From positions 1-29,846 of IMG/VR virus record IMGVR_UViG_3300013126_000164: a stretch of 29,846 bases of DNA; one strand, written 5' to 3'. The position numbers were made by a program, and so were the translations under genes. The notes under the pieces were generated by a model that was not told where the DNA came from, searched no databases, and saw only the letters and a list, made by a program, of their open reading frames with translations. Shown here piece by piece: positions 15,010 through 24,507 of the stretch; position 1 is the first letter of the stretch; each line of letters begins with the position of its first letter. Source of the stretch: a virus.

Positions 15010-17964
15010 CTAAATTTCGGAATTATAACTTTCAAAAACCATTTTTTGAACGCCACCTTTATTTTCATAATAAACATCAACATTAGTATTTCCTAAAAAC
15101 ACATAATTTGATGTATCACCGACTAAACAAGAAGCACTCGTGACTGTCTGCGTGTTAAAACTATAAACAACTTTTTCGCCAAACGCTTTTTCAACAATAA
15201 TACCAGGGTAAATGCTTGAAAATCCACCATCGGTTAAAGTGAAAAAAACACGAATTTGTTTTGAATTGTTAGGAACTTTTACAACATATGTTCTAAAAGA
15301 ACCTTCTGCCGCTTTTGTAATTATTATTAAATCATTGTTATCAATCTGAGCATTTGTTAAAACATATTCATAAATTCCACCAACCAAATTAAAGGTCGGG
15401 TTAGTTAGCGTTAAGGTAGTATTAGGGTTTGGGTTTGCCCAAACAAGTCCATTTAAATTTTTGGTTAAAACATATCCATTAAGACCAACGCTATTGGTTC
15501 CATCTTTAATTTGTGTTGGTTTCATCGCACCATCATCATCAATGGTTAAAATTACATTACTATTATCTACAATAGGTGCGACATCATTAACTTTTCTATA
15601 ACTCAATCTTAACTGAGCATCGGTTTCGTTTGCTTTTAATACATTTTGAAAAACAAAACTTTCCCTTTGTCTTTTTTCTACTGGCGGTCCGCCTGCTAAA
15701 CTAAAAGGAGTAGGAACAATATATTCATCAATAAAATCAGTAGTAGAACCAATTAAAAACATTTTGGTTCCATTAGGATTAAACACAACACCAGTTGTCA
15801 CGTTTTGTTGAACTGCTAACGTTGTAGTTATTGTGGCACTTGATAATAACCAAGCGGTTGATAATGTATATTCCACTACATTATCTGAACTTGTTCCAAC
15901 CACAAACATTTTTGTTCCAGTGGGGTTAAACCACAATCCAGTAGGTGTAGCATCAGCAGCGGAAATGCCAAAAGTATTTGTTTGTGTCCAACTGGTAACG
16001 TCATACGCAGACGTAAGAGTTAATTCTCTTATAATATCATCGGTGCTATCAACAATATAAACTTTTAATCCATCAGGTTTAAAAAACATTTCTTGATATG
16101 TTTTACTACTTGGCAATGTGGATGTTGAAGACGTTGTAAGAGTAAGGGTTGATATATTCCAAGCGGTTGATAAAGTATATTTGTTAATCTTTCTTGCGGT
16201 GTTATCTAAAACAAACAAGGTTAAACCATTATCAGTAATATAAAGTCCTCTTATAGAAGGAATAGCAGGATTGGTAATACTTGTTGTAGAAGTTATACTT
16301 GTATTTGAAACATCAAAAGCAGTCGTTAAAGCAATTGTTAAAATGTTGCTTCCATCTGCCACAAAAGCAGTTAACCCATCGGGTTTGAAAAATATGTTTT
16401 GTGGTGCTGACCCCAATGCAACATTACTGCTTCTTAAATAAGTCGCGGGTGAAGTAGGCACAACTTCCCAAGTATTACCCTCGATGGCAAGTTTTGGACT
16501 ATTGAAAAACTGTCCGCCCGCAGTAGCGTTTTGGGGTTCTTTTATATTAAAATCTTCAAACGAAAAATTGTAAAATGGTATTAACTCATAACCTCCACCA
16601 ACTGGGTCATATAATCGGTATAACTTAAAGGCAACATCAGGTGTGTAATAAATATAATTTTTAATTACACCATTTGATGCAACCATTGCCCAGTTTGCCA
16701 GAGATTGAGAACTTCCATTGTTTAATTTTTTCCAAATGCTTAAACTATCACCAATATCACCAAACGCTAAAATATGTTTTCCACCAGTTGTAAAAGGAAC
16801 GTTAGGAAACTGATTTTCATTATTGACTTCATAAATTTGCGTGCTAAATAAATCAATAATGTTTTGACTTTTTCTTTCTACTACATTTAAAGCGGTTTGA
16901 GTAGCAGTTGAAACGGGTTTATTTGCATCGCTTGTATTGTTAACGTTGCTTAAACCTACCTGTGCCTGCGTAACTGAGTGTGGGTTATCGGTTCTTGATG
17001 TGTGAGCATCTAAAGCCGTTTGAGTGGCAGTTGAAATTGGTTTATTAGCATCAGAAGTATTATCAGCATTACCCAAACCAACTTGTGCTTTTGTAATTGA
17101 GTGAGGGTTGTTTGTAGCAGAAACGTGAGCATAAGCGGTAGAAACTTTATTCACTTCTGCGGCAGTATAGTCGTTTTCACTCAAACCCTTACCAACAATT
17201 TTATCCACCTTGCCGTTCAATGCGCTAACTAAATCAGCACCTTCAGGATATTGGTTAAAAATTTGTAGAATTTCACCGATTGTATCAACAACATTGTCTC
17301 CGTCATTGGTATTTAATAAAGCGACTAAGTTGTCTAAACTAACTTTATCAGCGGCAGACATTAGACCTGCTAAAGATTGTGTAGCATTACCTAACGCCGT
17401 TTTAAATTCGTTTAAAGTAATACTGTCTTCTAAATCAATTCCTATAATGGTTTGGTTTTTATTTACCTTACCGTCTAATTCTACATCCACGTAATTTGTT
17501 AAATTGCCTACTTCAGTTACCACATAAGCGGTTGTTGCAATTTGTGTAGTATTGGTTGACGCCGTAGCAGTTGGTGCAGTAGGAGTTCCTGTTAATGCAG
17601 GAGATGTAAACATTGTTGCCTTTGATTCGTTTGTAACGTTTCCTAAACCCACTTGTGCTTTTGTAACGGCGTGGGGGTTAGAAGTGTTATTGATATGAGT
17701 ATTAACATAAGTTAAATCAGCTTTTGTATTATCTAAACCCAAAACATCCGTTTCTAACTGAACAATATCAGCTTCTGCAGTCGTCATACGACCTTCTAAA
17801 GCCGTAATATCACCTTCTGCAGTTGTAATTCTTGTTTCGTGGTCAATTAAAGTGTCATCGTTTGTATTTAACGCAGTCGTAATTTGATTACGTTCATAAA
17901 CATAATCTCGTGCGTTAATGATTTCACCATTTCGCCACGTTCTTAATCCTGTTACTTTTGCCAT
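15010..17964 (-). CDS. Tail fibre / receptor-binding protein with beta-propeller-like region
   Basis: The 984-residue product likely binds the host surface. The N-terminus (~20-100) includes heptads (TAEGDITALEGRMTTAEADI) typical of a trimeric coiled coil. Three phage-fibre repeats with NPHxxTKAQVGLGNV follow, plus the TSPALTGTPTAPTA motif. Residues ~360-510 are a mixed beta domain. Residues ~510-756 hold five repeats of ~45-50 residues of the form FxPDGxxxFVxDxxxxxIxxYTLSTAW, which look like beta-propeller blades. The last ~225 residues are beta-rich. GAGGT precedes the ATG, which overlaps the upstream stop (TAATG). The middle and end are the likely host-range part. Confidence 0.85.
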   Translation of the reverse strand: MAKVTGLRTWRNGEIINARDYVYERNQITTALNTNDDTLIDHETRITTAEGDITALEGRMTTAEADIVQLETDVLGLDNTKADLTYVNTHINNTSNPHAVTKAQVGLGNVTNESKATMFTSPALTGTPTAPTATASTNTTQIATTAYVVTEVGNLTNYVDVELDGKVNKNQTIIGIDLEDSITLNEFKTALGNATQSLAGLMSAADKVSLDNLVALLNTNDGDNVVDTIGEILQIFNQYPEGADLVSALNGKVDKIVGKGLSENDYTAAEVNKVSTAYAHVSATNNPHSITKAQVGLGNADNTSDANKPISTATQTALDAHTSRTDNPHSVTQAQVGLSNVNNTSDANKPVSTATQTALNVVERKSQNIIDLFSTQIYEVNNENQFPNVPFTTGGKHILAFGDIGDSLSIWKKLNNGSSQSLANWAMVASNGVIKNYIYYTPDVAFKLYRLYDPVGGGYELIPFYNFSFEDFNIKEPQNATAGGQFFNSPKLAIEGNTWEVVPTSPATYLRSSNVALGSAPQNIFFKPDGLTAFVADGSNILTIALTTAFDVSNTSITSTTSITNPAIPSIRGLYITDNGLTLFVLDNTARKINKYTLSTAWNISTLTLTTSSTSTLPSSKTYQEMFFKPDGLKVYIVDSTDDIIRELTLTSAYDVTSWTQTNTFGISAADATPTGLWFNPTGTKMFVVGTSSDNVVEYTLSTAWLLSSATITTTLAVQQNVTTGVVFNPNGTKMFLIGSTTDFIDEYIVPTPFSLAGGPPVEKRQRESFVFQNVLKANETDAQLRLSYRKVNDVAPIVDNSNVILTIDDDGAMKPTQIKDGTNSVGLNGYVLTKNLNGLVWANPNPNTTLTLTNPTFNLVGGIYEYVLTNAQIDNNDLIIITKAAEGSFRTYVVKVPNNSKQIRVFFTLTDGGFSSIYPGIIVEKAFGEKVVYSFNTQTVTSASCLVGDTSNYVFLGNTNVDVYYENKGGVQKMVFESYNSEI
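15695..16435 (-). repeat. Five degenerate coding repeats: propeller-like blades in the tail fibre
   Basis: The repeats share an FxPDG or FNPxGTKMF turn, then a V(D/G)xxxD strand and a YTLSTAW-type strand. Examples are FFKPDGLKVYIVDSTDD and WFNPTGTKMFVVGTSSDN. Spacing is about 140-150 bases per unit. Repeats are clear at protein level and weak in DNA. Confidence 0.7.
16920..17690 (-). repeat. Tail-fibre NPH-type repeats
   Basis: Three units centred near 17660, 17090 and 16970 encode NPHAVTKAQVGLGNV, NPHSITKAQVGLGNA and NPHSVTQAQVGLSNV. The two later units are followed by NTSDANKPxSTATQTAL. They match the common phage fibre repeat and are probable sites of homologous exchange. Confidence 0.75.
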
Positions 17965-20900
17965 TATCTGGACCTCGCTTTTTTCATTTTATAAGTAATC
18001 CCCAACGACTCTAAAGTCCATTTGGATTTACCCGTTTCGGTAATACTGATTTTACAATTATAACCCTTACCTGCAAGCTTAATTGTTTCGACTGCTGTAA
18101 TAATATTGCCAAAGTCACTTGTTCCAAACGTCCAGTTACCCAACCTTGTACCTAAGTTAATGACTCGCTCAACCGCAGATTGTGAATAACTTTGAATTGG
18201 GTCAATGTTGAGTGTTCCTTCTTCAGACAAGATAACATTTGTAAACGTAATCGAGTTGTCGTAAGTTGAGTCGTTGAGCACGGCGACACTTTCGTCAACT
18301 GTGGTTAACGCCCCACCTACGATTGGAAATCCTTGACTAACAATTTTAATTTCACAAGGCATCGTATCCGTATCTAAGATTTGAAATTCAATAGGCAACC
18401 AAGATTGACTAACTGGGTTTGTATTCGTGAATGTTCCAGTTGCTCTTGATACATTATTAACATAAATTGTATAACTATAAGCCGTAGGTACATTGACTTT
18501 GTCTAAGGTAATCTGATAGAAGTGTCTTTTAATTAAATTAGCATCAAACAAAATATATTGTGTAGGTGATGTTCCACCTTCACCGTAAGTTCCTTCTATA
18601 CCATAGATAGGTTCTTTACCGATATTATATTCGTTTTGAATAGTAAAATCCATTTTTGCTTCTTTATAGTTTTTAGGATGAAAAGGTTGATTTTGATTTA
18701 AAAATGAAGTAGTTACTCTTGATTCAAAAAATTGACCTAAATCTGATGGAAGTGAATAATCTAACTCAACATCAAATATTTTTAAATCATCTTCTTCTTC
18801 AAACTGAGATGGTTGTGTGATAAATCTTAAACGACCATCAACGTTTATATATTTATGAATACCACCAAATTGGTTCCACGCTTTATAAGTATCTTTTACC
18901 CACGCTTTCTTATCTACATAATATCGCAAGGTTTCTCCCGTATTAGGGAAGTGTAACCAGTATTGGTCATCAAAATATGTACAAACTGCATTTGTATCTC
19001 GTGGAACAATATTATAAATATTACGGTCGATTGGGTCTACGTTATATCTTAAATCTTCTGCATATAATGCACGTAGGGTGAAAACGCCTTCTTTAGACAA
19101 GAAGTATAATTGATTACGAACGTTCTTAACACTGTAAGGAGCGATACACCCGATAGTTGGATTAATGGTAATCTTTTGATAGATTTGACCTTCTAAAGGG
19201 TTTAATGGAAGTGGTGTATCACCTTTTAATCCCCAAGTATAACTTTCAGATTGAACTACAAGGATATTCATAAACTTATTAACAGCAGTAACGTCTTCAT
19301 ACAAATCATTTGAGAATTGTATTGTGTAAAAATATGGGATATATTCTTTAGAAGAAATATCGCTAAAGAAAAGATAGTCTGAATGTGTTGGATGACCAAA
19401 GAAACATAACCGTCCGTTATGTTCAGTTAATCTATTGCATTGATGTACTTTTAATGTGTCTAAGGGCGGCTCATTAAAGTCGGTTAACTTTTCAGGAGTT
19501 ACCCAAATATTAGTATACTCAATCGTGTTTAAAACTGTTTCATCTGTGTAGAAAACAGGAGCAACGCTTTGGTCATTTGTTCCATCTGCTTTCTTAGCAT
19601 ATCTAAAAGAAGACTCAGAAAGAACAAATTCAACACGATAATCCCAATAACCTGCAACAAGATTATAAAGCTCTACTTTAGTTCTATTTAAAACATCAGT
19701 ACTCAGATTAGGGAAAATATTATTAGCACCAAACCCAAGGTCGTTTGTTAACATAGAGACTGGGTAAGTAACACCACTTCGTGTAATGCTAAATTCAGCT
19801 ATGCTATCCGTAACGGTTTCGTAAGCTGTTTCAACAGTTATACCAGCTCTTCTTTTTGATATACGAGCTTTAATATTTAGTTCGTATCGTTTATTGTCTA
19901 TAGTATAAACACCACCAGATAAAGTCCATTTTGCCCAAGGATTATTCCAAGTAGCTGGTGTGGTTGAAGAGTCAAAAACATTATCTCCAGAAGTCCAATA
20001 ATCATAAGTGGCATTGTTGTATAAATGATACGCAACTTCAAAGTTTAATTTACCGTTATCTAATTGATATGGTAAAAACGGATACTTGATAAGTTCTTTA
20101 AAGATTACGCTTCTAAGAGGAACGGCAACACTGTCATAAGTAGAGCCGTGAGAACTTGTTTCCGTTAAAGTATCCGTATCGTATAAATATCCTTCAGTGT
20201 CTACGCTATTTAAGTCGTATCCACGTAATTGAATATCTAAGTCAGATGGTTCGTATTGTTGAAATACATAAATCTTGCCATCGCCTTTATAATAAACTGG
20301 ATAGGTGCCTGTGGCAATATAAAGCTTATCGTCTAATCTAACACCTTCAATAGGATGTGTGGTTTGGAAATCAGCATCATAAATGCTAACAATACCAGTT
20401 AATAATCCAACACTTCCAGTTGCGTTATTCCAACGATAGTACTTATTAGTTCTTGTATCAAAGTAGTAAGCACCTTGAGTTAAACCACTTGGAAATGGGA
20501 AAGTTGAACTCGTAACAGAAGTCCAGGTTGTGTTAGGGGTTCCAGTTCCTGTATTTACATAGATTGTATTGTTTGTAGAATGAACGTATTCTCCTGGAGC
20601 ACCAAAAGTAACTCCGTTTGGGTTTCCTGAAACAAATCTTGGTGCATTAGTACCAAATACTGGATTACTACCAAAGTTTGTAGCACCTGTAAATGTTTGG
20701 TTAACATAGATACCTAAGGAAGATAAATCAACCGCAACGCCTGTTTCGCTATCAAATAAATTGACTACTTGGAAACCAGCACCTTGGTCAATGTAAAAAC
20801 GACCTTCAATAGCAATGATTTTGTGGATTGTATTTTCACTTACATAATATTCAAAATAACCTTGAACGATTGAGCTAACGCTTGTTAAGCTTGCCCAAGG

Positions 20901-21095
20901 GGCGTGTTCTAATAATTTGTGTAAACCATACCGCTTTTCAATGAAGTTAAATTCGCTTAAAGAGATATTTTCTGCTTCACGCAAATAAACATCCTTTAAA
21001 GCATCATCCGTATCAACGGTTTTAAGACCGCCTTGGAATTGCTTATGGACGTCGATATAACGTATTAATTTATTAACGTCATAGTTATAACGCAT
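17964..21095 (-). CDS. Tail tubular protein B-like nozzle protein
   Basis: The 1043-residue product begins with a region containing FQGGLKTVDTDDALKDVYL, then LREAENISLSEFNFIEKRYG, the pattern of podophage tail nozzle proteins (T7 gp12 type) where a Gly-rich start is followed by an N-x-KRxG element. The centre has LTEHNGRLCFFG and DLYEDVTAV, then NILVVQSESYTWGL, typical of a large beta-propeller-like nozzle. The start is weakly marked by AAAGGCGGA nine bases upstream; the gene starts 3 bases after the adaptor stop. The length is greater than T7 gp12 (about 794 aa), so extra domains are likely. Role: forms the distal tail tube through which DNA leaves. Confidence 0.75.
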   Translation of the reverse strand: MRYNYDVNKLIRYIDVHKQFQGGLKTVDTDDALKDVYLREAENISLSEFNFIEKRYGLHKLLEHAPWASLTSVSSIVQGYFEYYVSENTIHKIIAIEGRFYIDQGAGFQVVNLFDSETGVAVDLSSLGIYVNQTFTGATNFGSNPVFGTNAPRFVSGNPNGVTFGAPGEYVHSTNNTIYVNTGTGTPNTTWTSVTSSTFPFPSGLTQGAYYFDTRTNKYYRWNNATGSVGLLTGIVSIYDADFQTTHPIEGVRLDDKLYIATGTYPVYYKGDGKIYVFQQYEPSDLDIQLRGYDLNSVDTEGYLYDTDTLTETSSHGSTYDSVAVPLRSVIFKELIKYPFLPYQLDNGKLNFEVAYHLYNNATYDYWTSGDNVFDSSTTPATWNNPWAKWTLSGGVYTIDNKRYELNIKARISKRRAGITVETAYETVTDSIAEFSITRSGVTYPVSMLTNDLGFGANNIFPNLSTDVLNRTKVELYNLVAGYWDYRVEFVLSESSFRYAKKADGTNDQSVAPVFYTDETVLNTIEYTNIWVTPEKLTDFNEPPLDTLKVHQCNRLTEHNGRLCFFGHPTHSDYLFFSDISSKEYIPYFYTIQFSNDLYEDVTAVNKFMNILVVQSESYTWGLKGDTPLPLNPLEGQIYQKITINPTIGCIAPYSVKNVRNQLYFLSKEGVFTLRALYAEDLRYNVDPIDRNIYNIVPRDTNAVCTYFDDQYWLHFPNTGETLRYYVDKKAWVKDTYKAWNQFGGIHKYINVDGRLRFITQPSQFEEEDDLKIFDVELDYSLPSDLGQFFESRVTTSFLNQNQPFHPKNYKEAKMDFTIQNEYNIGKEPIYGIEGTYGEGGTSPTQYILFDANLIKRHFYQITLDKVNVPTAYSYTIYVNNVSRATGTFTNTNPVSQSWLPIEFQILDTDTMPCEIKIVSQGFPIVGGALTTVDESVAVLNDSTYDNSITFTNVILSEEGTLNIDPIQSYSQSAVERVINLGTRLGNWTFGTSDFGNIITAVETIKLAGKGYNCKISITETGKSKWTLESLGITYKMKKARSR

Positions 21096-21098
21096 TGA

Positions 21099-21827
21099 TT
21101 AATCCGCCTTTAAATAAATAATAACAGGACTGGTTAATGTATTACTTCCTTCAACCTCAAATAAAACAGTGGTATCACTATAAAACTTACCATCCGTTCC
21201 AGTAATACCAGCAAGACCAGCAACCTCACTAAGGGTTTTACCCGAGGTAAAATTTACTCTTGATTTTGTAATTGTAATTCCAGTTTGACCTGTACCTGCA
21301 TAAAACTCAGCAACAAGTGTTTCTTTAAACTCTGGGATACTGGTTGTATTATGACCCCAATCTCCTGCCCAAGGTGAAATGCTCATATCTGAGACATAAA
21401 CATTTTCGCCCATTTGATATTTTTCTAAGTCTCTTGCTGTTTTAATCTTTAAATAATCATAGGGAACGTTGCTTGCGTTTTTAAACAAACGTGCATTCAT
21501 CATATATTCTTGTATAAATAACTGTTTTTCACTTAGTGAAGACTCTTGTCCTCTAACTGAAGAAGCAATAAAAGGCAAAATGACACCTAACATAAAGGTG
21601 TCGTCTAATGGGTATGATGTGCTTGTGTAAGCTGGATATAAACCAGTACCATCCCAAGGGTCACCAACATCTTCTTCGTCGTTTAAAAAAGCCATTGGAT
21701 AAGTAGTAACTGGCGATATTAAATTATAACTTGCAATACCTTTATTAAACCATCTAACAATGTCTTCTACTTCAAATGTATCATCGACATCTTGGTTGAC
21801 ATATAGTGTTAAGTCGTAAATATTCAT
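21099..21827 (-). CDS. Head-tail adaptor / tail tubular protein A-like
   Basis: The 242-residue product starts with a helical region including EVEDIVRWFNKGIASYNL and then PLDDTFMLGVILPFIASSVR, an order I associate with podophage adaptors (T7 gp11 type) that connect portal to nozzle. The C-terminal ~60 residues look beta-rich. CAGGAG precedes the ATG. The position just upstream of the nozzle gene supports the call. Confidence 0.65.
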   Translation of the reverse strand: MNIYDLTLYVNQDVDDTFEVEDIVRWFNKGIASYNLISPVTTYPMAFLNDEEDVGDPWDGTGLYPAYTSTSYPLDDTFMLGVILPFIASSVRGQESSLSEKQLFIQEYMMNARLFKNASNVPYDYLKIKTARDLEKYQMGENVYVSDMSISPWAGDWGHNTTSIPEFKETLVAEFYAGTGQTGITITKSRVNFTSGKTLSEVAGLAGITGTDGKFYSDTTVLFEVEGSNTLTSPVIIYLKAD

Positions 21828-21884
21828 CTATGTCTCCTGTGGTGACCTCTTTGAGTCATTTACCTCTATTCGGTCATAACCAAA

Positions 21885-21903
21885 CCCCCTCCGAAGAGGG
21901 GGG
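21885..21903 (-). terminator. UUCG-capped GC hairpin between head and tail genes
   Basis: On the - strand, CCCCCTC-TTCG-GAGGGGG forms a very stable 7-bp stem closed by the UUCG tetraloop, followed by only TTT. The short U-tract suggests partial termination or an RNA-stability element that lets some transcripts continue into the tail genes. Confidence 0.6.
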
Positions 21904-21912
21904 CGGAACTAC

Positions 21913-22239
21913 TTAGTCTTTATAAACTTCTTCAGGCGTACGACGCTTTTGTGTCTTATTTAAGACCGCACTCTTCATCAAACGTTGAGCGTGCATTGCG
22001 TGAATTTCAGGAACTTGGATAGTTTGTGCAATTGGAATTTCAACACGAACACCGTTGACACTGAATTGCATTGGATTTCCGAAAGCCGCTTTATAAACTT
22101 CAGGAATATAGATGTCTACCATCTTAGAACCTGTTGCTTTTGCAGCAAGTTCTAATTCCTTTTTAAGCTTTGCTTCTGGTTTCGTCACTTGACCTTCACG
22201 AAGTTTGGCAGTAGTATTTATATTTTTTTCAGTTGGCAT
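21913..22239 (-). CDS. Small conserved protein downstream of capsid, 108 aa
   Basis: The C-terminal ~70 residues contain VDIYIPEVYKAAFGNPMQ, then FSVNGVRVEIPI and VPEIHAMHAQRLMKSAVL. This order (a short IPxxY motif, a VNGVxxxIPV strand pair, then helix) is familiar from small proteins next to phage capsid genes. Role unknown; a capsid decoration or completion factor is a guess. AAAGGGAGG precedes the ATG. Confidence 0.65.
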   Translation of the reverse strand: MPTEKNINTTAKLREGQVTKPEAKLKKELELAAKATGSKMVDIYIPEVYKAAFGNPMQFSVNGVRVEIPIAQTIQVPEIHAMHAQRLMKSAVLNKTQKRRTPEEVYKD

Positions 22240-22264
22240 ATTTTGCCCTCCCTTTAGTTACTTA

Positions 22265-23503
22265 TTAAACGATTTCTAAGAAGAATTCGTCAGCAGCAGT
22301 TAATTCAACAGTCGCTAAACTTGAACCAGAAGCCGCTAAAGTGAATGGAGTGATTGTACCAGCACCCGTGTTATTCACTAAGACACCAGCAGCAACGGCA
22401 CGAGCGATAACTGACGCACCGGTTTCACCCTTATAGGCTTTAAAAGTTCCTTGTTTAATAGACAAGTCAGCAGCGGTTTCAGCGGTACGTAATGTAAACG
22501 TTACAGTCACCACTTCATTCTTGTCTAAGATATCACCGGCAGCCAAGGTTTGGTTAGCAGGAACTGACCAATAGTTGACGACAGCTTCGTTGTTAAGAAC
22601 ACGAACACCGAAACCATTGATTTTCCAACCCATAGATTGACGTTGGTTGAGTGGGTCTTCGACACCAGCTGAACCTAAGCCTTTCGTGATGATGGATAAA
22701 CCAGCACCTTCAAGCTTCGTAATCGCATAGGCTTCTTCACCGATAACAAGCGAGTCGTGAGTAGTAATAGCATCGTTTTGTGCGGTTGGAGCATTTAAAA
22801 CTTCAACGAAACGAATACCAAACATTTCAACAATCATACCATCACCAAATGGAGCATTAGATTGTCCAAAGTTCATATAGTCTTGCATTCTTTCATCATC
22901 GAATAAGTCGAACATAACTTCAGGCGAGACTAAGGCAACATATTTACCACCAGCTTTGCGGTTTCCGCCTAAGAAGGCTTTCTTCATCGCAATAGTGATT
23001 TTACGGAAGTCATCAATTTTAGGAACGTCGCCATTAGCAAGGGTTCCTATACCGTCACGGCTCGCAGCAAAGAAGGCAGAACCTTCAGCAACAAGCACGT
23101 TACGAACGATTAAGTCTAAGGTTTCTTTTGCAAGATAACCTAATTCAACGGCATATTCACGTTTGACATCATCTAATTGTTCTAATTCGACTAAGTCGGA
23201 TAGATACATAACGTCACCGAATTGAGCGATGACAGCAGTGATAGACGAACCACTGATTTCTTTCCCTTCTGGAGTAATACCTTCAGTTAAAGGTAAAACA
23301 GATGGGGATAATTTAACATAGCGTCTCCAGTTAATGGTATCGCCATAGTTACGAGGCAAGGATTTTTCGACAGCATACTTTGCAAATTCAAAGTTAAGTT
23401 GACGAAGCATTTTAAGCAATAACTTATCGTAGTACGCATCTGGTTTTAATCCAGCACCAGAAGCAGTCACTACGGCAGTTGTTTGTAGATTAGTAACAGC
23501 CAT
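22265..23503 (-). CDS. Major capsid protein, N4-gp56 family
   Basis: The 412-residue product shows LPRNYGDTINWRRYVKL, then LTEGITPEGKEI and VMYLSDLVEL, matching the N-terminal region of N4-gp56-type HK97-fold capsid proteins. MKKAFL and VALVSPEVMFDLFDD and a FGVRVLNNEAVV strand follow. Residues ~325-412 (after VNYWSVPANQ) form an extra beta-rich segment that looks like an added surface domain. AGGAG precedes the ATG. It follows the scaffold gene, as expected for capsid assembly. There is no sign of frameshifting. Confidence 0.9.
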   Translation of the reverse strand: MAVTNLQTTAVVTASGAGLKPDAYYDKLLLKMLRQLNFEFAKYAVEKSLPRNYGDTINWRRYVKLSPSVLPLTEGITPEGKEISGSSITAVIAQFGDVMYLSDLVELEQLDDVKREYAVELGYLAKETLDLIVRNVLVAEGSAFFAASRDGIGTLANGDVPKIDDFRKITIAMKKAFLGGNRKAGGKYVALVSPEVMFDLFDDERMQDYMNFGQSNAPFGDGMIVEMFGIRFVEVLNAPTAQNDAITTHDSLVIGEEAYAITKLEGAGLSIITKGLGSAGVEDPLNQRQSMGWKINGFGVRVLNNEAVVNYWSVPANQTLAAGDILDKNEVVTVTFTLRTAETAADLSIKQGTFKAYKGETGASVIARAVAAGVLVNNTGAGTITPFTLAASGSSLATVELTAADEFFLEIV

Positions 23504-23521
23504 ATAAATCTCCTATAGATT

Positions 23522-24352
23522 TTATTTACCGAGTTTTTCTTTTAAGAATGAGTCTATTTCAGCATCCATATCGGCAACGGATGTATCGACATTGCCACCT
23601 TTTGTGCCTAACGAAGGACTGGCGGTCGTTTCACGACGTTTCTTTGTTTCTTCAAGTATTGCTTGACGACCCTTAGTCAAAGCTACGTCATAATTCAAGG
23701 CTTTATAAGCTACTTCTAATAGCTTGGGGTTTGCTACGACATCCAAACCTAACTCGCCAATCTTTTGGAAAACCGTTTCAATTTCTTTAGCTGGGATATT
23801 GTACTTTTGTACTAATCTTTCTGCTTCATAATTGAAGGTTTCTTGTTGATAACGTTGTTTGATAGTTTGAACTTCTTGTTCCAAGGTTTGCATCCGTTTG
23901 AATTGGTCTAACGGGATACCTTGTTTTTCCGCTTCTTTTTTAAGGCGGTCATCTTTAAATTTCTTCATTAGCTCGTCTTTACTAACGCCGTATTGACCTG
24001 CTAATTCAGCAAGGAATTTATCAGATTGCTCTAATCGTTCCTTTTCTTCACGGAGCTTTTTAAACGCTTCATTTCGTTTATGCAAGTCAGGGTCGTTGAC
24101 TGGTGCCGCATCTTCTTGATTAGGTTCTTCAGCTACTGGTTCTTCCACTGGTTCTTCAGCTTGTGTTTCTTCAGGGAGTGCCTCATCTTTGGGCTCTTCA
24201 ACCTTTTCTTCTGCTTCAGCGGGGGCTGGTGCAGCTTGTTTAGTGTCCTGTGTCTCAGGAACGGCTGGTTGTGGAGTTTCTTTTGCTTCAAACTCCTTAT
24301 CAAAGTCTGCTAAAAACGAATTTGCATCAAACTGCTCTCTGTCATTTGCCAT
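23522..24352 (-). CDS. Capsid scaffold protein
   Basis: The 276-residue product has an acidic, Pro/Glu/Ala-rich region (about 25-88) with repeats of EEPVEEPVAEEP type, then coiled coils (about 95-190) and a short basic C-terminal part ending in a helix with DAEIDSFLKEK. Low complexity, high charge and location directly before the capsid gene are typical of scaffolds, which guide procapsid assembly and leave or are degraded. AAGGAG is 8 bases before the ATG. It is the first gene after the promoter at 24474-24502. Confidence 0.85.
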   Translation of the reverse strand: MANDREQFDANSFLADFDKEFEAKETPQPAVPETQDTKQAAPAPAEAEEKVEEPKDEALPEETQAEEPVEEPVAEEPNQEDAAPVNDPDLHKRNEAFKKLREEKERLEQSDKFLAELAGQYGVSKDELMKKFKDDRLKKEAEKQGIPLDQFKRMQTLEQEVQTIKQRYQQETFNYEAERLVQKYNIPAKEIETVFQKIGELGLDVVANPKLLEVAYKALNYDVALTKGRQAILEETKKRRETTASPSLGTKGGNVDTSVADMDAEIDSFLKEKLGK

Positions 24353-24416
24353 TTGGGTGGCTCCTTCCCTCTACGTCTTGAGGATACACGTCGGACGACG
24401 ACACCAACGCAGAAAT

Positions 24417-24462
24417 ATGTTGTTCATACACTAATTTACGTGGATTGGACTCCACACAACAT
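24417..24462 (-). promoter_or_regulatory. Structured 5' leader of the scaffold-capsid transcript
   Basis: In the RNA, AUGUUGU (24462-24456) can pair with ACAACAU (24423-24417), enclosing GUGGA (24455-24451) paired with UCCAC (24444-24440). The stem would lie close to the predicted transcript 5' end (~24467), which can protect abundant mRNAs from decay. The rest of the ~115-base leader also has a small CGTCG/CGACG hairpin. Confidence 0.45.
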
Positions 24463-24473
24463 CTTCTATCTAT

Positions 24474-24502
24474 ATTATAGCAAGAAAAGTACTATTTTAC
24501 TA
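24474..24502 (-). promoter_or_regulatory. Extended -10 promoter for the capsid operon
   Basis: On the - strand TGCTATAAT (24482-24474) is an ideal extended -10 element; the -35 position 17 bases upstream is TAGTAA, a weak match. It lies just after a terminator and directly before the scaffold leader, so it likely drives scaffold, capsid and the genes that follow. Confidence 0.75.
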
Positions 24503-24507
24503 CTAAA

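Noticed and set aside
16900-17700. Repeats considered as a CRISPR array
   Set aside because: Units are in frame within the fibre gene, differ in sequence and encode a known fibre motif.
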